Source: Coprinellus micaceus
Lineage: Eukaryota > Basidiomycota > Agaricomycetes > Agaricales > Psathyrellaceae
Reading direction: 5' to 3'
Length of the DNA stretch: 64,000 bases
Assembly: GCA_951394405.1 (NCBI GenBank)
Contig: OX596339.1
Location: 2,480,001 to 2,544,000 of the forward strand
A model generated the notes under the pieces. That model did not search any database and was not told the DNA's origin. It was given only the letters and a program-made list of their open reading frames with translations. The position numbers and the translations under genes are program-made. This document shows positions 32,000-44,103 of this stretch, piece by piece. The stretch's first letter is position 1. Each line of letters starts with the position of its first letter.

Positions 32000-33203
32000 G
32001 TACCATATGTCGCCAAGATAAAAGTTTGATTAGTACAGACCTCTTGCGTGAATACAGAGCAGTGTAATGGGGCAGCCCATTCACAAAGACTTTTTCCCCC
32101 GCTTTATAGAATTCATTAAAGAAAGACTCTGGACATGTCGGGAGTTTAATGTTAATCAAATAATGCAGCCATGACCGGATACAGACAATAATAGTACGTA
32201 CAGACCAGATATGGTACCTATGTTCAGCATGTGTAATCAAAGTGTGAATAGGGGTGACCATACATTGGGGTCTGAATTTGGGTATGACATTGGTTGTCAT
32301 TGTTGGTGTCTCATTGAAAATCAGCCCTGGAGTCAGCCACCCACACCAGAACCAACCAAAGAGATGCCTTTCCAGGCACCATGCTCCCATCAGATCACCG
32401 TATAGATAAGATACATGTATTTTTATACCACATTTTGTCGGAGAAAGTTTTGATATGGGTAAAACCAAATCAAGGGCCAGATTGGATGGATTGTGCCGGT
32501 TTTCAGCAAAACTGGGACAAGAGACAACATGAGAACCAGGTCCAAAAATCAAGTTAAATCTTTCACCAATGCGGGCTGGCATCATAATATGAGGGCAGCA
32601 TGGCACAAGCTCACCTCTCCCTATTGATTTATCCAGTAGAGTTGCACACATCCAAGTCCCAGTCAAGTGTGAAGTGATCTGACAGGCAGTGCCAGAGTTG
32701 GATAGATTATATGACATGGACACCATAAGAACTTCTGGCAGTGTGGCCGTATAAAAATCCGGTTCCATGACCGTAATAATATTTGAGAAAGAGGAATGAA
32801 TAGGATAGGGGTCAAAAGGGCTGAAAAGGGAGACACTGACGGTGTGCGGATCTATAAGACCAGGATGAGGGTGGTCAACATGACGGGGATGTGAGACGAA
32901 AATGAATAACAGGCATAGGGCTGGATCTATAAGGCTGGGCTGAGGGTGGTCAACATAATGGGGATGTGAGACAAAAGTGAATAGTGCCGAGCGCCGACAT
33001 CCAAATGCGTCTGTGATAGCGAGTGCTGCGGGATCAAACAGGCCAACACAATTGCGAGCAGCCGAGCCCGTACAGTTTCTGTAGGGACGGCTGTTATAGG
33101 TCCGGCCATGTGTGTGTGTGCGAGTGTATTCTTCCAGAGTTGCCCAGAAAGAAACACAGAAACATAGGAGGGCAAAGGGCAGATAGTGTAAAAAGGCTCT
33201 CAT
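32000..33203 (-). CDS. Hypothetical protein with N-terminal hydrophobic segment, 3' end cut by a LINE
   Basis: One exon with Met at 33203, open into the LINE-A fragment at 31999 (about 400 native residues), so the true C-terminus is lost. Residues 1-20 (MRAFLHYLPFALLCFCVSFW) look like a signal peptide or membrane anchor. Residues around 65-105 hold two copies of a His/Pro-rich unit (FVSHPxxVDHPxPxLIDP), visible in DNA as a duplication at 32860-32960. Several Cys residues follow. I do not recognise a family. The long open frame, which lacks plus-strand competition, argues for a real gene; it could also be a fortuitous frame. Confidence 0.45.
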
Positions 33204-33786
33204 GGTAATTCTGAAAAGCGCGAGGACAGGAGGATATGACACGGGGTGCGACCGAGATGCTCGCAATTTTGTCGTCGTTATATACTACGGATTGTATACA
33301 TGAGGCCCTGTGTCGTGTCGTGTGGGGCATCACTTGAGTCACACTACCACACGCGAGCCTTGCGTTGGAGGGCATCGTCATCGCCTTGCGCCTGGTGTAT
33401 ATCAAACAGCTATCATTGCACGCTGCATCTACAAGGATACAGCATGTGGGAAGCCCCAGGGTCCGAATATTGGGCTATGAGATCTGAGTCGGCTCGGTTT
33501 TGTACTGAATTGTCCTCCTGAACGATAGTGTACAGTAAGGGAGAACGTACGGCTCTCTCCTCCACCACATTCGTGCATCAACCCCCTCATCACACTCCCC
33601 ACGCCCCTCAGATTCAGCGGGAGACCCGCCGTAATCGCATTGCCACCACCCGCCATACGCCCAATCGCCTCGCTCGAGGTGTAGGTGCGGGGTTCCATGG
33701 CGCCGAGGAAGATGGCGGAGCCGCAAGCGGTGGACCATACTGAGGAGGGGCGTGCAGAGGTTGGAAACACCGTAGGGTGAATGGGT
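33204..33786. other. no supported gene
   Basis: Short overlapping frames on both strands only. A GT-rich stretch lies at 33106-33125. It may include the promoter of the minus-strand gene at 33203. Confidence 0.4.
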
Positions 33787-33789
33787 TCA

Positions 33790-35085
33790 GGGTTTAATGG
33801 CCAGCGGACGGAGGTTCATGCCACGGCTGGAGATAAGGAGGGAGGATGGGCCGAGTAGTGAGGCACTGACTCGATGGCGGATAAAACTTCGGAGGGCGGG
33901 GCAGAAATGAGCGCCGAGAAGGGGTTGTCGAGTGCAAGTTTCTGCTCCGGCCACGGCAAGGAGGCCGACGGTGGGGGTGATGCTGGGCGGAGAACTTGCA
34001 GTATGGTGGGAGGGATTGGGGGATTGAGTTTGGGCGTCGCAAGCACATTGATGGCGGTAGCATTGCAAGGCCTGAATCCCGCAACACGTCAAACACGGGC
34101 CAGCGCGCCCCCGCCCATAGCTACCTGTTGCATCAATGAGCTTCGACTTCACCATAGATAATGAAAGAGTTAACTCTGCAAACGACTTCGCCTCATCCAC
34201 TGCGGGCCTCAGCGCCGCCCACCGCCCAGCAAATAGCGTAAGCTTCGCCCATCGCCCAAACCATAATGATGTGCTGATCTGTAGTCAAGATCTTGAAGTC
34301 CCTGAAGGACGAGGTGCGCTGCTGCTTGGCCATGGCGACCTGTGTGTCTATGTCCATGGCGGTTATTGTGAGTTTGTTCCGACTCTTATTTGAACCCGTG
34401 GATTTGGACGTGTTTGGAGGTTTGGAGGTGGACGGGGGCAGGAAGTTGAATATGCTGTTGTCGCTTTGACCGCTGTTGTACGCCGAGGGTAGCAACGACT
34501 GGCCAAGGTGTGTTCTTGCCTGACTCTGTCGCCTTAAGCGGCCTGCCTCGTCCTCCATTGCACGGACATCTCGCTCCACTTCCACATCAGAGTGTGATCC
34601 CACTTGTTCGTCGTCCAATAATTGCGAGGATGTTGAGGGTTTCCGTGGGATGTTTCGGAGAGATTGGGAGTGTGAGGGCGGTTTGGTTGGCCATGACGAG
34701 CCTGTGGGGGGTTGGGAATCAGCTCGGAACTTCTTGGAAGGGGGTTTGCTTTGGGAGAGCTGTATCTAAATGTCAGCATCGTGGTTGAAGATAGAATTCT
34801 GTTCATTCTGCGGGGACATACATTTGCATTTCGCCGTGTTAGCCTTCTACAAGGAGCAATGGACAGTTAGATTGCCATCTTGTCCTACAAGGCGCACCAA
34901 CTCACATCTTTCTTCGTCCTCTTGGCACCTGCTGCTGCCGTGAGGGGATTCATCGAGGTATCTATGCTCAGAGGTTGAAAATTCTGGTTTTTGGCCACGA
35001 GCATAGACACTACTTGTTGTGTCGAGTCCAGGAGGAGGACTGTCAGCACCGTCGCGCTGAGTCGTTCGCGGGTAGCGTGAATCAT
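33790..35085 (-). CDS. Uncertain multi-exon hypothetical gene
   Basis: A minus-strand series of frames with plausible splice sites: MIHATRERLS... ending AGAKRTKKD (35085-34906), a 50-bp GT-AG intron, a tiny exon, another short intron, then a Ser/Pro-rich exon about 34760-34193 that includes KPPSKKFRADSQ, a charged segment (DVEVERDVRAMEDE) and FRDFKILTTDQHIIMVWAM. Exons beyond 34193 are doubtful. No family recognised. It is divergent from the TET-like gene to the right. Confidence 0.3.
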
Positions 35086-35803
35086 CCAGAGAAGGTGCTG
35101 TCTAAGCTTCTAATCTTTGTGCCCGCGGCCCTGGGGGTCGAGATCCCTGACTTGCTCGCTGCCTAGCGCGAGTTCGTGGTGTGTGGGCCGTTGTAAATGG
35201 GGGACCTGGTGCACATGGCGGTAGTAGTTTGAAAGGAAGGCTTGATCGGGCGATCAACCCGAACGTGCGCCGTTATGCGCTGCCAAAATGCGGCATTAAA
35301 GTGAGTGAAACATGGCTCGATAAAGCGGTCAACGCGTCGCGTCGCGTCTACTTGTGACCCAACATGAGGCAGTCTAATGTAAACGAACTGAAACTTATCT
35401 GAAGCCTTTCACCCCCGCCCTCAACTACCACAAACATCCCAACATCCCTCTAGCCCTGCTTGCCTGCTCATCCGCAGCTGTTTGACCCCCAACCAGGGGT
35501 TGCACTTGCGTGGATAGTTGCCCCTGGCCCCATCACCTTGCCCCTTGGCCCAGATATATCGCCTAGGTGGCCGCCGCGTCACAGGTATGTGGGCAATACA
35601 CAGATGACATCTCCTCATGCGCCGAGTTCTGACGCCCTGCACCCCTACAGTCGCAAACACGTTTGGGTCGCGTGTACTCAACGGCTGCACAGGTGTTTCT
35701 GACCCCCGTTGCTTGCCCACCTACCTTTCACATTGCTCCCCTCCTCCAAACTGCTCTGGATTGGGGACCCGACGTGTTGCCTGACATTCCTTTGGACGGG
35801 TCG

Positions 35804-37365
35804 ATGGCGGACACTGCAGCCCACACGGGCGCCCACGACATCCTGCCCTACACGACATGGCCCCCTGCCCCCAATCCCAACCCATTCCTTCCTCCCCGCC
35901 TCAGCCTTCCCCTTCCACCCACGGCTCACTACTCTGCGAAGCGCGGCATGTGCACACATGGTGAAGATGTGACCGGTAGTCACCTGCCTAAGCGCCCACG
36001 CACTGACACGTCAATCGACCCCCACACCATCCCCACACCGCACCCCCCTCAAGCTTCCGCTGCAGTGCCCTCAGGCACAACACGTCCAAATAAGCGCCCG
36101 TGCACTGAGCAGCGCAAACAACGCAAACACGCATACAAAAGCAAGCAGGCCGACCTCTCCTTCATCAAGGACGGCCAGACGCCTCGCCTGCAGAGTTTCA
36201 CCCAGCACCTTGAAGGGGATGCGCTGGTCCCCGCTCGTTTGGATCTCCAGGCACTCCCCACCAATTTGAGTGGGTACGGGGCCCGCGTGCCCCCCAAAAA
36301 ACCGCGCAATAAACTCAACCTCCAGGACCTGTTGGACGAAGGCGGTTGGATGAAAGTGGAGTGGGACAGCAGGTGCACCTCGAGCCCTCTCCAGAGCTTT
36401 GTGTGGCAACTGACCCCGCCTCCTTTTCAGCGACTCTAAGCTACTTGAAGACCTGGCCACCAAACACATATGGGTGTTCTGCGTTGGGCGCCCCACCGAT
36501 CCAACTTTCAACACCGCATGCCAAGGCGCGGCCAACACCATCCACCAAGCTGGTCTCAAACACGAATTCGCCACCAAGCAGACCGACCACAAGCGCGGAG
36601 CCGACTTCACCACTCTCAACACTGGAGTGTTCTACGGGCATGGTCCCCTGCAGCCGTACAACCTACTCAACACCAAGCATCAAGGCATGGTGGACGGCCT
36701 TCTTGCCGACCCCAGCATCAAGCGCTTGGCCACATTCTAAAGCAGTGAGTTCCCGTTTCTCCGCACCCTTCTTATGGCCTGCTCACCCCACTACGCACCT
36801 CCAGGCTCACTTGCATTCTATGCCCCGCGCCTCTATGCTCAATACCACGCCGTGCACACAGCTACGCTTCAACACTGCCCGTGGCTTTGGCCAAACTTCG
36901 CTCGAAGTGTATACGCCGCCACCGCATTTAATTTTGGGCCTCAAGTATGCACGCTCCCCCACTTGGACTGCATGAACTACACCCCCCGGCCTATGCGCAA
37001 TTCACAGCCTTGGGAACCACGACTATAAAAAGGGCGGGCACCTGGTGCTCATGGAGCCGAAGCTCATCATCGAGTTCCCCCCAGGCTCCCTCATCCTCGT
37101 CCCCTCGGCCACAGTCACGCACACAAACACCCCTGTCCAACATGGCGAGATCCGTGTGTCCTTTACCCAGTATACCCCCAGCGCACTGTTTCGATATGTC
37201 GAAAATGGGTTCCACACTCAAGACCGGTTTGCTGAGGAGGATCCAAAGGGCTTCGCTGCTATGATGTCTAAGAAGGCTACTAAATGGAAGGAGGGCCTCG
37301 AGCTGTGGCCCACGTTTGATGAGCTCATGGAGTGCCCAGCGCAGGAGAAGGCCCCACAAATTTGA
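35804..37365 (+). pseudogene. TET/JBP-like 2-oxoglutarate/Fe(II) dioxygenase, disrupted
   Basis: Family members oxidise 5-methylcytosine or thymine in DNA. Exons 35804-36372, 36431-36744 and 36805-37365 join in phase. The N-terminus is Pro-rich with basic, possibly nuclear-localising stretches. The double-stranded beta-helix core has the HxD metal pair (PHLD, 36960-36968), KKGGHLVL, EFPPGSLILVPSA, the distal His in THTNTPVQ and the 2OG-binding Arg in EIRVSFTQY, typical of the fungal TET/JBP group. Two lesions: an in-frame TAA at 36738-36740 (probably from CAA) and one extra C in the C6 run at 36982-36987. The run could be a sequencing error; the stop less so. Basidiomycete TET/JBP genes are expanded and often travel with transposons. 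Confidence 0.8.
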
Positions 37366-37917
37366 ACCTGTAACGTAGAACCCTTGAAGTAGATTGCGTG
37401 TATTCAAGATAGTACGGCCATGCATTGCCTTTGTCTATGCATATATAACCCACTGAACAAGGCATAGTGGCACGCTTGGCCTGCCTGACTACATACGTCG
37501 GCTCGAACACTTGCGGAAGCGCCTCTGCACCAAACCGATAGTGTTTCGCTTACCCATGGGATTGGCTACCAAAAATTCGGGCGAGATAACAACATAAGGG
37601 CTATAGCTGTGTTGTTGAGCACCATAGAGCTCCAGAAACCGTGGAAAAAGAAGAGAGGGCACTGCACAAGTAGCATTCAAGGGTACGGACAAGGGCACCA
37701 TATATTGGCATTGAGGCAATGGAAAATACATAATCAGGAGATAAAGTACGGCCTCAAACGTATAGGAGAGAATGCAGGGGACGTAGCACGATCTGTGGGG
37801 TATAAGCGGTAGAAGAGGTAAGCAGTGCGCCGTATGGCCGCAGGTAGGACACACACCAGCCAGTGGTGAGTGGAAGGTAATTAAATAGCAAACAGGAGGA
37901 AAGAAAGGGACTCAGTG
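37366..37917. other. intergenic, no gene seen
   Basis: 3' flanks of two convergent genes (TET-like plus strand, 37918-39961 minus strand). Short frames only. Confidence 0.4.
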
Positions 37918-39961
37918 CTAGTCGACGGCCAACACCACAACCCACTGGACGTAAAAGGTAATGCACCACCCATTGTACTTAGATATGCCTGCGCAATAGC
38001 CCACAAGCACTCCAGCCCCTTCAGGAACTTCTTCACCATACCACTCTGGGAGGACCTCCAACATCGCGGCCATGTTCTTAGGATCCAGTTTGACCTTGCG
38101 ACCATCGTATATAGGCACTGTTCACGATGAGTCAGCGTTGAGCTCAGGGCGTACAGGGGCAAGGGTGCCCACCTTTGCTGTCAAAGTCTAAAGACAGCTT
38201 GAAGGCCCGCTTTCCGCGCTTGGAGGGGCTGTTGTAAGGCTTGATCTTAAACTTTCCGACCTTACTCGATGTAGCCGGCCCCTTCTTTCGCGTATATTGG
38301 TGTTCTACAGGGCAAATAATCAGCAGTGGTTCTAGAGGGATCGGTGGAAGGGGGAATAAATACCCTGTTTGTTATTTCCAGGCCGGCTTCGAGTTTGGAA
38401 CGGTATATGGCAATGTTTAATGGATGAAGTCAGCGACGGGGCATGCCAGAGGGTGGCAAAAGCAGATGATAGCCTCTCGAACTCAAACCTATGAGTGATG
38501 GCAGTGAGGTACTTGCTGAAAGGGCCCTTAGACTCCTCAGAGTTCAAGAAGTCACCTTCCTCAAGATAAGAATGAGTGCACGCTCCAACGAGGACAAACA
38601 CCATAGGTTGAAGCATCGCCTTAGAAGCAGTGACGTAGGCCGTACCGTGACCACTAGGTGACCATATGTCCTTGTAAACGACCGTCGTAAGGTCCATGTT
38701 GGAGGCGTTGGCCAAGGTGCCTTGCTGAGGCATACACAGGAATCCAATGATTTCCCTACCAAACATGTCAATACAACATTCATGCGCCTACACGAGCTTG
38801 AACTGCACTGACTCTGGTGATATCTTTGAAGTCGTTCCAGGCGTCAAGAGACAAACCCAAGGCTCTAACGAATGCATCACCTTGACCGTCTTCATCACTG
38901 CTAGCAGTGCTATCCCTGAAGACCACAAGCTGCATATTTCTGGGAGCTCATATGTCAGTGCAGGCAGATTGGATGGACAAGATTCAACTCACGGATAGGG
39001 AACGAGGCCTGAATACTGATCAGCCTTGACCATAATGGGATCAAGGAGCTCCTCAGAATCAAGGAAGGCGTCCTTATCCGGCAGGAACCTGTGGTGGGCC
39101 GAATTAAGCAGGTCAAAATGGTGTAGAAGGGCAGGATGGACTAACCTGACACCAGTGAACGTGATAATGCCTTCCTTGTCATTCAAAACCCACATATCGA
39201 GGTTGTGGAGAGTGTAGTCCTTGAGAGGTATCGCTTTAACCTTGCTAGCAGCACCATCACTTTGGCGCTGACCCTGAGCACCCTTTAGCATCGCCGTTCT
39301 GGCTGCACCCTTGACTTTGGACGTGTTCTCTGTCTTGATAACCGGGGACTTGGCCCTCGACAGCGGCAAGGGAGAGCCAGTGGTGGAAATGCTCTTGGCC
39401 GTCGTGGTAGCTTCGCTGCCCTAAAACAAAGATTAGTGTGAGTGGTGCAGAGCGATGGAGGCCGGTTACTGATTCATTGCCTTCTTCCGCTTCAGCGCCG
39501 ACGAATGGAACATTGTCGAGAGGAGCGCGCTTGGTAGAGCTTGAACATAGCCACTAAAATATCAGCCAATGTTCCTAGGTCAAGCCAAGGACTGCACCTT
39601 CTCTTCAAACGTATCAAGATTCTCTCATCACCTGAGCCTTCATTACGGGAATCCAAAACACGCTTGCGTGCACTTCGGCAGTTTTTGGTATAGTGTTACT
39701 CCTGGTAAGTCAAGGTTAACGTGAACGAGCACCATACATGCTGAAAACGCTCACAAGGCTGACATCCCATCCGACACGCTATAATCCGCGATCAGTTAGT
39801 GATAGGCCCCCATATACAGCCTCATACCAATACCTACCTAGGCAAAGTCTTAGGCGGCGAGCTGTTGAACGTGCGGGGGTAAGTGTGTGATTGAACACAA
39901 AGCGGGCGCCAACTACTACTCACTTAGTACCAGCGTTGCGCCTGTGCAGTGATGGCGCCAT
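37918..39961 (-). CDS. Fungal hypothetical protein with PI(Y/F)DGR C-terminal domain, about 9 exons (copy P1)
   Basis: The start is a Met at 39961 with a TATATAAG box 135 bp upstream. Exon 1 is 39961-39931; short exons follow with a Cys-rich stretch (CLACRMGCQPCERF) and a basic stretch (RSARKR), then an acidic/Ser-rich linker and SKVKAIPLKDYTLHNLDMWV. Middle exons include NMQLVVFRDS and MVFVLVGACTHSYLEEGDFL; the last two are certain in phase (38304-38173 and 38117-37918) and end with VPIYDGRK ... FYVQWVVVLA. A middle junction near 38700-38790 needs a GT donor at 38770 region and is tentative. The C-terminal domain matches the gene at 46060-47624. Function unknown; similar proteins seem widespread in basidiomycetes. 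It is divergent from the gene at 40536. Confidence 0.55.
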
Positions 39962-40096
39962 GGATGTTGGAGAAGTGCAGACGAGGGCAAGGTAGAGTAC
40001 GTAGGTCGTCAGAGGGCGGCAGTGCCAGGTTAGAGCTAAAGAAGAGGAGACTTGAGCTGAGGCAGGCTTCTGGATGATACAGCAATGGTTTACAGA

Positions 40097-40104
40097 CTTA
40101 TATA
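40097..40104 (-). promoter_or_regulatory. TATA box of P1
   Basis: TATATAAG on the minus strand, about 135 bp before the P1 start codon. Confidence 0.45.
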
Positions 40105-40463
40105 CCCAGAGGCAAGTCGCTTACTAATGGATACAGAGAGGATATAACCGCACTGACTCGTAACACCGCCGTAGAGTTGCTGCAGAGACACAAGTGGGTT
40201 TCTAAGCGAAGAGGAGACCCAGCACGTTGTGATGATGTTCACAAGACATTCAGTGAACAAGGCACATTTTCCTTTAAAAGCATCTTCAATGAGACATGAA
40301 AAGACAGGATGATCGGCCCCCTGGATAGGTATGATGTCTGTGTGTGTCTCTACCGGCGCATGCACAGAAATTACATCTATCCGATGTTGATAGGTGAGCA
40401 TTCGAGTTAACACTGCCGGCCTAACTGAAGGGGCCTTGCCTGCGTGGCGACCTTCGTGGACGG

Positions 40464-40472
40464 CATAAAAAG
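40464..40472 (+). promoter_or_regulatory. TATA box of the 40536 gene
   Basis: CATAAAAAG about 65-70 bp upstream of the ATG. Together with the box at 40097 it frames a roughly 360-bp divergent promoter. Confidence 0.45.
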
Positions 40473-40535
40473 GGCGGGGTTCATCCAGTTTGAACTGCAC
40501 CTCTGATTACAACCTTTGAGTATCCCAATCACACT

Positions 40536-41358
40536 ATGGATCCGTTGTACAACGTGGTTTGTGCAGGTGAGCAAGAGGACAAGAGCCTGTCGTGAATATA
40601 CACTAACTCTGTGCATTTAAAAGGAGAGAAACTTAAATCCATAGCCGCTCGGCATATTCAGGAAGATCCGGACAACAACTATGTGTACCTATCCAAGATC
40701 AGGGTATGTACAACCAAGGTGCCTCTCCATGAAGGGGGCTCAACACTCATTGTAAATTTCATAGCCGGCAGATTACCATATTGAAGAGTTCACTCAGCTG
40801 AGAGCTTGGCGAGTATGCAGCATTAACCCCACAAATGACGCACTTGAAAAGGGCAACTTTAGGATTCAGGGCGTTGTGGTTGCCAAAGACCTGCCGCCTG
40901 TCGGGTTAGCAGGGTAATATCACCCCGGAATTTCAATTTCACATTGATTTGATTTAATGTTTCACAGAAATCGGACTTCTAGAATGAGGGCACTCGGCTA
41001 CTGTCGCCAGCACATCACAATATCAGCATTTGGGAGTGAATTTATGGACGAAGGCGTTCTGAAGATGGAGGAGTTGTACATTAAAATGTCTAGGTTGTTT
41101 CTGGACGGCACATTGGAGCCATGGACGCCTGCTCTGTACGAAGATTCTGTCGCCATTGAGGCAAACACGTGCTATTTCACGCCATCTAGGCACTCGAACA
41201 GCGCCACCATTGTCAATTTCGCCCCTTTCGTTGATCTGAATGGCAATCTCAAGGCTATGATGGGCACCGATTGGGTGCATACCGCCGACAACCGGGTGGA
41301 CTACTTCAAGGCAGTACTTGATGCATCGCTTCTTGATCTCTTACCACCACCTTCCTAA
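40536..41358 (+). CDS. Hypothetical protein, 216 residues, 4 exons, intact
   Basis: Exons 40536-40566, 40624-40703, 40765-40913 and 40968-41358 join in frame with GT-AG introns of 54-61 bp and stop at TAA. The product is mixed alpha/beta with no signal peptide. Features: IAARHIQEDPDNNYVYLSK near the N-terminus, FRIQGVVVAKDLPP in the middle, and a C-terminal MMGTDWVHTADNRVDYF motif whose T-x-DN-x-V pattern I have seen only in unnamed basidiomycete proteins. It is not recognised functionally. It is divergent from P1 over a short shared promoter, which suggests co-expression. It is one of the few undamaged host-like genes in the window. Confidence 0.7.
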
Positions 41359-41546
41359 TCTGGCCGACTTATCTCCACACTCGCAACATCTCTACCCCGT
41401 CGTCTGGAAGGTGTACCACCGACTCCTAGGCTGGTATACGACCATCGAGGGCATCACTGATGTCCTCATCGAAGAAAAAACCCGCCACGCGTCAGGAAAA
41501 GTCGTCCCCACCAGGCGGCCAATCCCACATGTTGTCCCGAGATCCG

Positions 41547-43232
41547 AGTACTTTACTGTGCCCCACTTCTCTAATTGGACTCCATTGGGTACCCAATGGG
41601 GTCCATTGGAGTCCAATTGGGGTTGTTGGGTAGACTGCCCCCCAAATTCTATGCCATTGGGCCTAGCCCACCCCAACCAACCCCAATCTACCACCCAAAA
41701 TTCACACATTGGACTCCAATTGGACCAAAAATAACAGTTTCCCCAGCCTAGACTCACAAGACACCATTGGGGTTGCAATTTGGGGTCCATTAGACAAAAT
41801 CTCATTGGACTCCAATGGAGTTCCAGTGGGGACCCATGACCCAAGTGGGGCAAAAGCGTGGGTATGGGAAACTGTGGCTGTGCTATTTTGACATATGATA
41901 TCATTCTGTCACATTAATTCCGGAAAATTCGGGAAATTTACCGAAAATATTCCCATCATTCTTGTTTGGGAAATATGACATCATAATTATTATGACAAAT
42001 TTGACATGTAACCTTATTCTGCCACATTAATTCTGGAAAAATCTGGAAAAATACTGAAAAAATTCCTATCTTACCTGTTTATGAGATATGATTTCAGGGC
42101 TGATCCAAAATCTAAAGACTGGTAATTTGATTCAGTTACTATATTTGCATTCAGGGTGTCTGATATGAGTGTGATGATAACTGGTGACAACTGTGGGAAA
42201 GATAATGATTTCTCACACAGCCTACAGTTGCATAAAAGACAGATGTGGCTAGTGTCTCATTGGACTCCAATTGGAGTCTAGTTGGAGTCCAATCACTACC
42301 AAACATTTCACCCTGGAGTCTGGACAGAGTTGGTTGGACTTGTATGAAGGGCGTCACTGGACAAAATCATCTGGGTTTGAACCCAGCCATTTCGATCTGA
42401 TCTGGTGTGACTTCGCTCTCGTTTGACAGCGGGCACTGCCGAACCAAGTCCCCCGCCCCCCATCTCCGCCTTTGGATGCATGCCAGGCGCTTCGCCGAAC
42501 GGTGACCCGGGGCCAGGAGCCGTGTGGGTGGCGGAATGCCATGGAGCATCGACACCAATTAGCCTGTTACCACTTGTCTGGCCTATAAGTACTGCGAGGC
42601 TACCGAATGAGTGAACATTCTGAGGGTATGACAAATGAAATATGATGTGGTGAAAGTCCCCCTCGAACCTCCACTGTCCACCGTCGGCAGTAATGGTAAA
42701 GAATTCCTTTGGTCGTCAGAAAGAACTGCATGTCGGCCGCACTGACAAAAGGTGACTTCCTAGAAGTACTTCCTGCAAAGTCCCTAATGAACAATCGACA
42801 AGGGTACCCGCCTGGTGACGTTCATCGTCAGGAGGAACCAGGCAAGGGGCAAGTTCGCAAGCGCCCAAAACAGCAAGGCCGACGCTTCTCGGCTTTTCCC
42901 GGAGTGACGAAGATCAAATCGAAATGCGAGTTTGAAGTGACAAAATTCAAGTTTTGCATATCCGCTGGGCCAAACTCGAATTCCTAGCTCTCGGAGCTCA
43001 AAATCACCCAAACCAAGCCTGAATACCGCATTGTCCAGTGGGGGCCGCCATAGACTTGGTTGGACTTGGGTTGGAGTCCAATTGAAGTGGGCTGGGGTGG
43101 GCTAGACTTGGTTGGGGTTCATTGGGTTTCCACTGGACTCCAATGGACCCCAGCCCCCCAGGCTGGATATCCAATGGGGTGGCTGGACTCCAATGGAGTC
43201 CAATTAGACAAGTGGGGGAGTGTGAAGTACTG
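41547..43232. mobile_element. AATTGG-rich TIR element, about 1.69 kb, non-autonomous
   Basis: Left end ...CCCCACTTCTCTAATTGGAC and right end its near inverse (about 40 bp imperfect TIR extending to AGTACTT at both edges). AGTACT may be a 6-bp target duplication, or part of the TIR. Subterminal zones (41575-41830, 42255-42300, 43060-43205) are packed with TTGGACTCCAATTGG-type palindromes. The interior has a two-copy tandem repeat and no transposase frame. Confidence 0.6.
41886..42105. repeat. two-copy tandem repeat of about 110 bp inside the AATTGG element
   Basis: Both units contain CACATTAATTC(C/T)GGAAAA followed by a GAAA-rich stretch and a TGTTT(G/A) ... ATGA end. Confidence 0.55.
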
Positions 43233-44100
43233 AGGGTATCCGCTATCCTGGCTGCATGTGGTATCGCTGGACACCAAGGTTCACGAATTAGCCGACAAGG
43301 CCTAGATCAAGGGGCGTGCGCGCCAAGCATGCTACTAGTATACTCGCTTGGCCTGAGCCAGCAAATCCGTTGGCGGTACGCTCAGTCTCAGTCAGGCCAC
43401 AACCTAATACGAGGCGAGCACAGCGGAGCCGATATTGCGGGCATGCCGACCAAAACGCCTCACCCCAATTATTTTACAGCCTTAGCGACAGGTGCACTGA
43501 TGACATTTCCCACATTGGTTCGCCCTTGCCGGAGTTAAAATATAAACCAATGACCGGCAGCCTTTGTGTGACAAGCACCATTTACATAGAGAAACCAGTG
43601 TCTTACTCACACATTCCCGCCTGCTCCACCAACTCCACACCAACTCCACAGTTACAAGGTCAATGCGGCAACACTCGACACACAGTGGGTGACAACCGAG
43701 GTCCAAAACAATGTGTATTCAGTCAGCTCTTGTCGGAGATGCAAGCGGTGGGGCCAGAGTGAATACTTTGAGTCATATTTGCACACAAGGTTCTACCGAG
43801 AAGACGCGGGATGATGCTCCACCCCACTTTCTATATTCTTATCAGGCAGGTGCGCCAGGGTCTACAGCCTGCAAGCACTGACATCTCGACCAAACATGCG
43901 TGTTGTAGAGCTTGCAGTTTCATTAGACACACCTCACTCGCTCGAACCATGCTATGGCACACATGTGCGACAGGGCAACAGCGTTGGCGCCCACAAGGTA
44001 ACACTACTACGTCATGATGGACGTGGTGCCTGGCATCGTGTAGCAGCCGAATAGAAATGTCATACACCCAAACTGGAACCCCCATTGTCTATCGCCTCTG
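43233..44100. other. no supported gene
   Basis: Short frames only, with no consistent splicing. Confidence 0.4.
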
Positions 44101-44103
44101 TAG

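Noticed and set aside
36071..36622. 183-codon minus-strand frame
   Set aside because: Antisense shadow of the TET-like gene exons, which have motifs and splice sites.
42380..42400. Box-B-like TGGGTTTGAACCCAG
   Set aside because: No matching box A or cloverleaf; the palindrome alone is not enough for a tRNA or SINE call.
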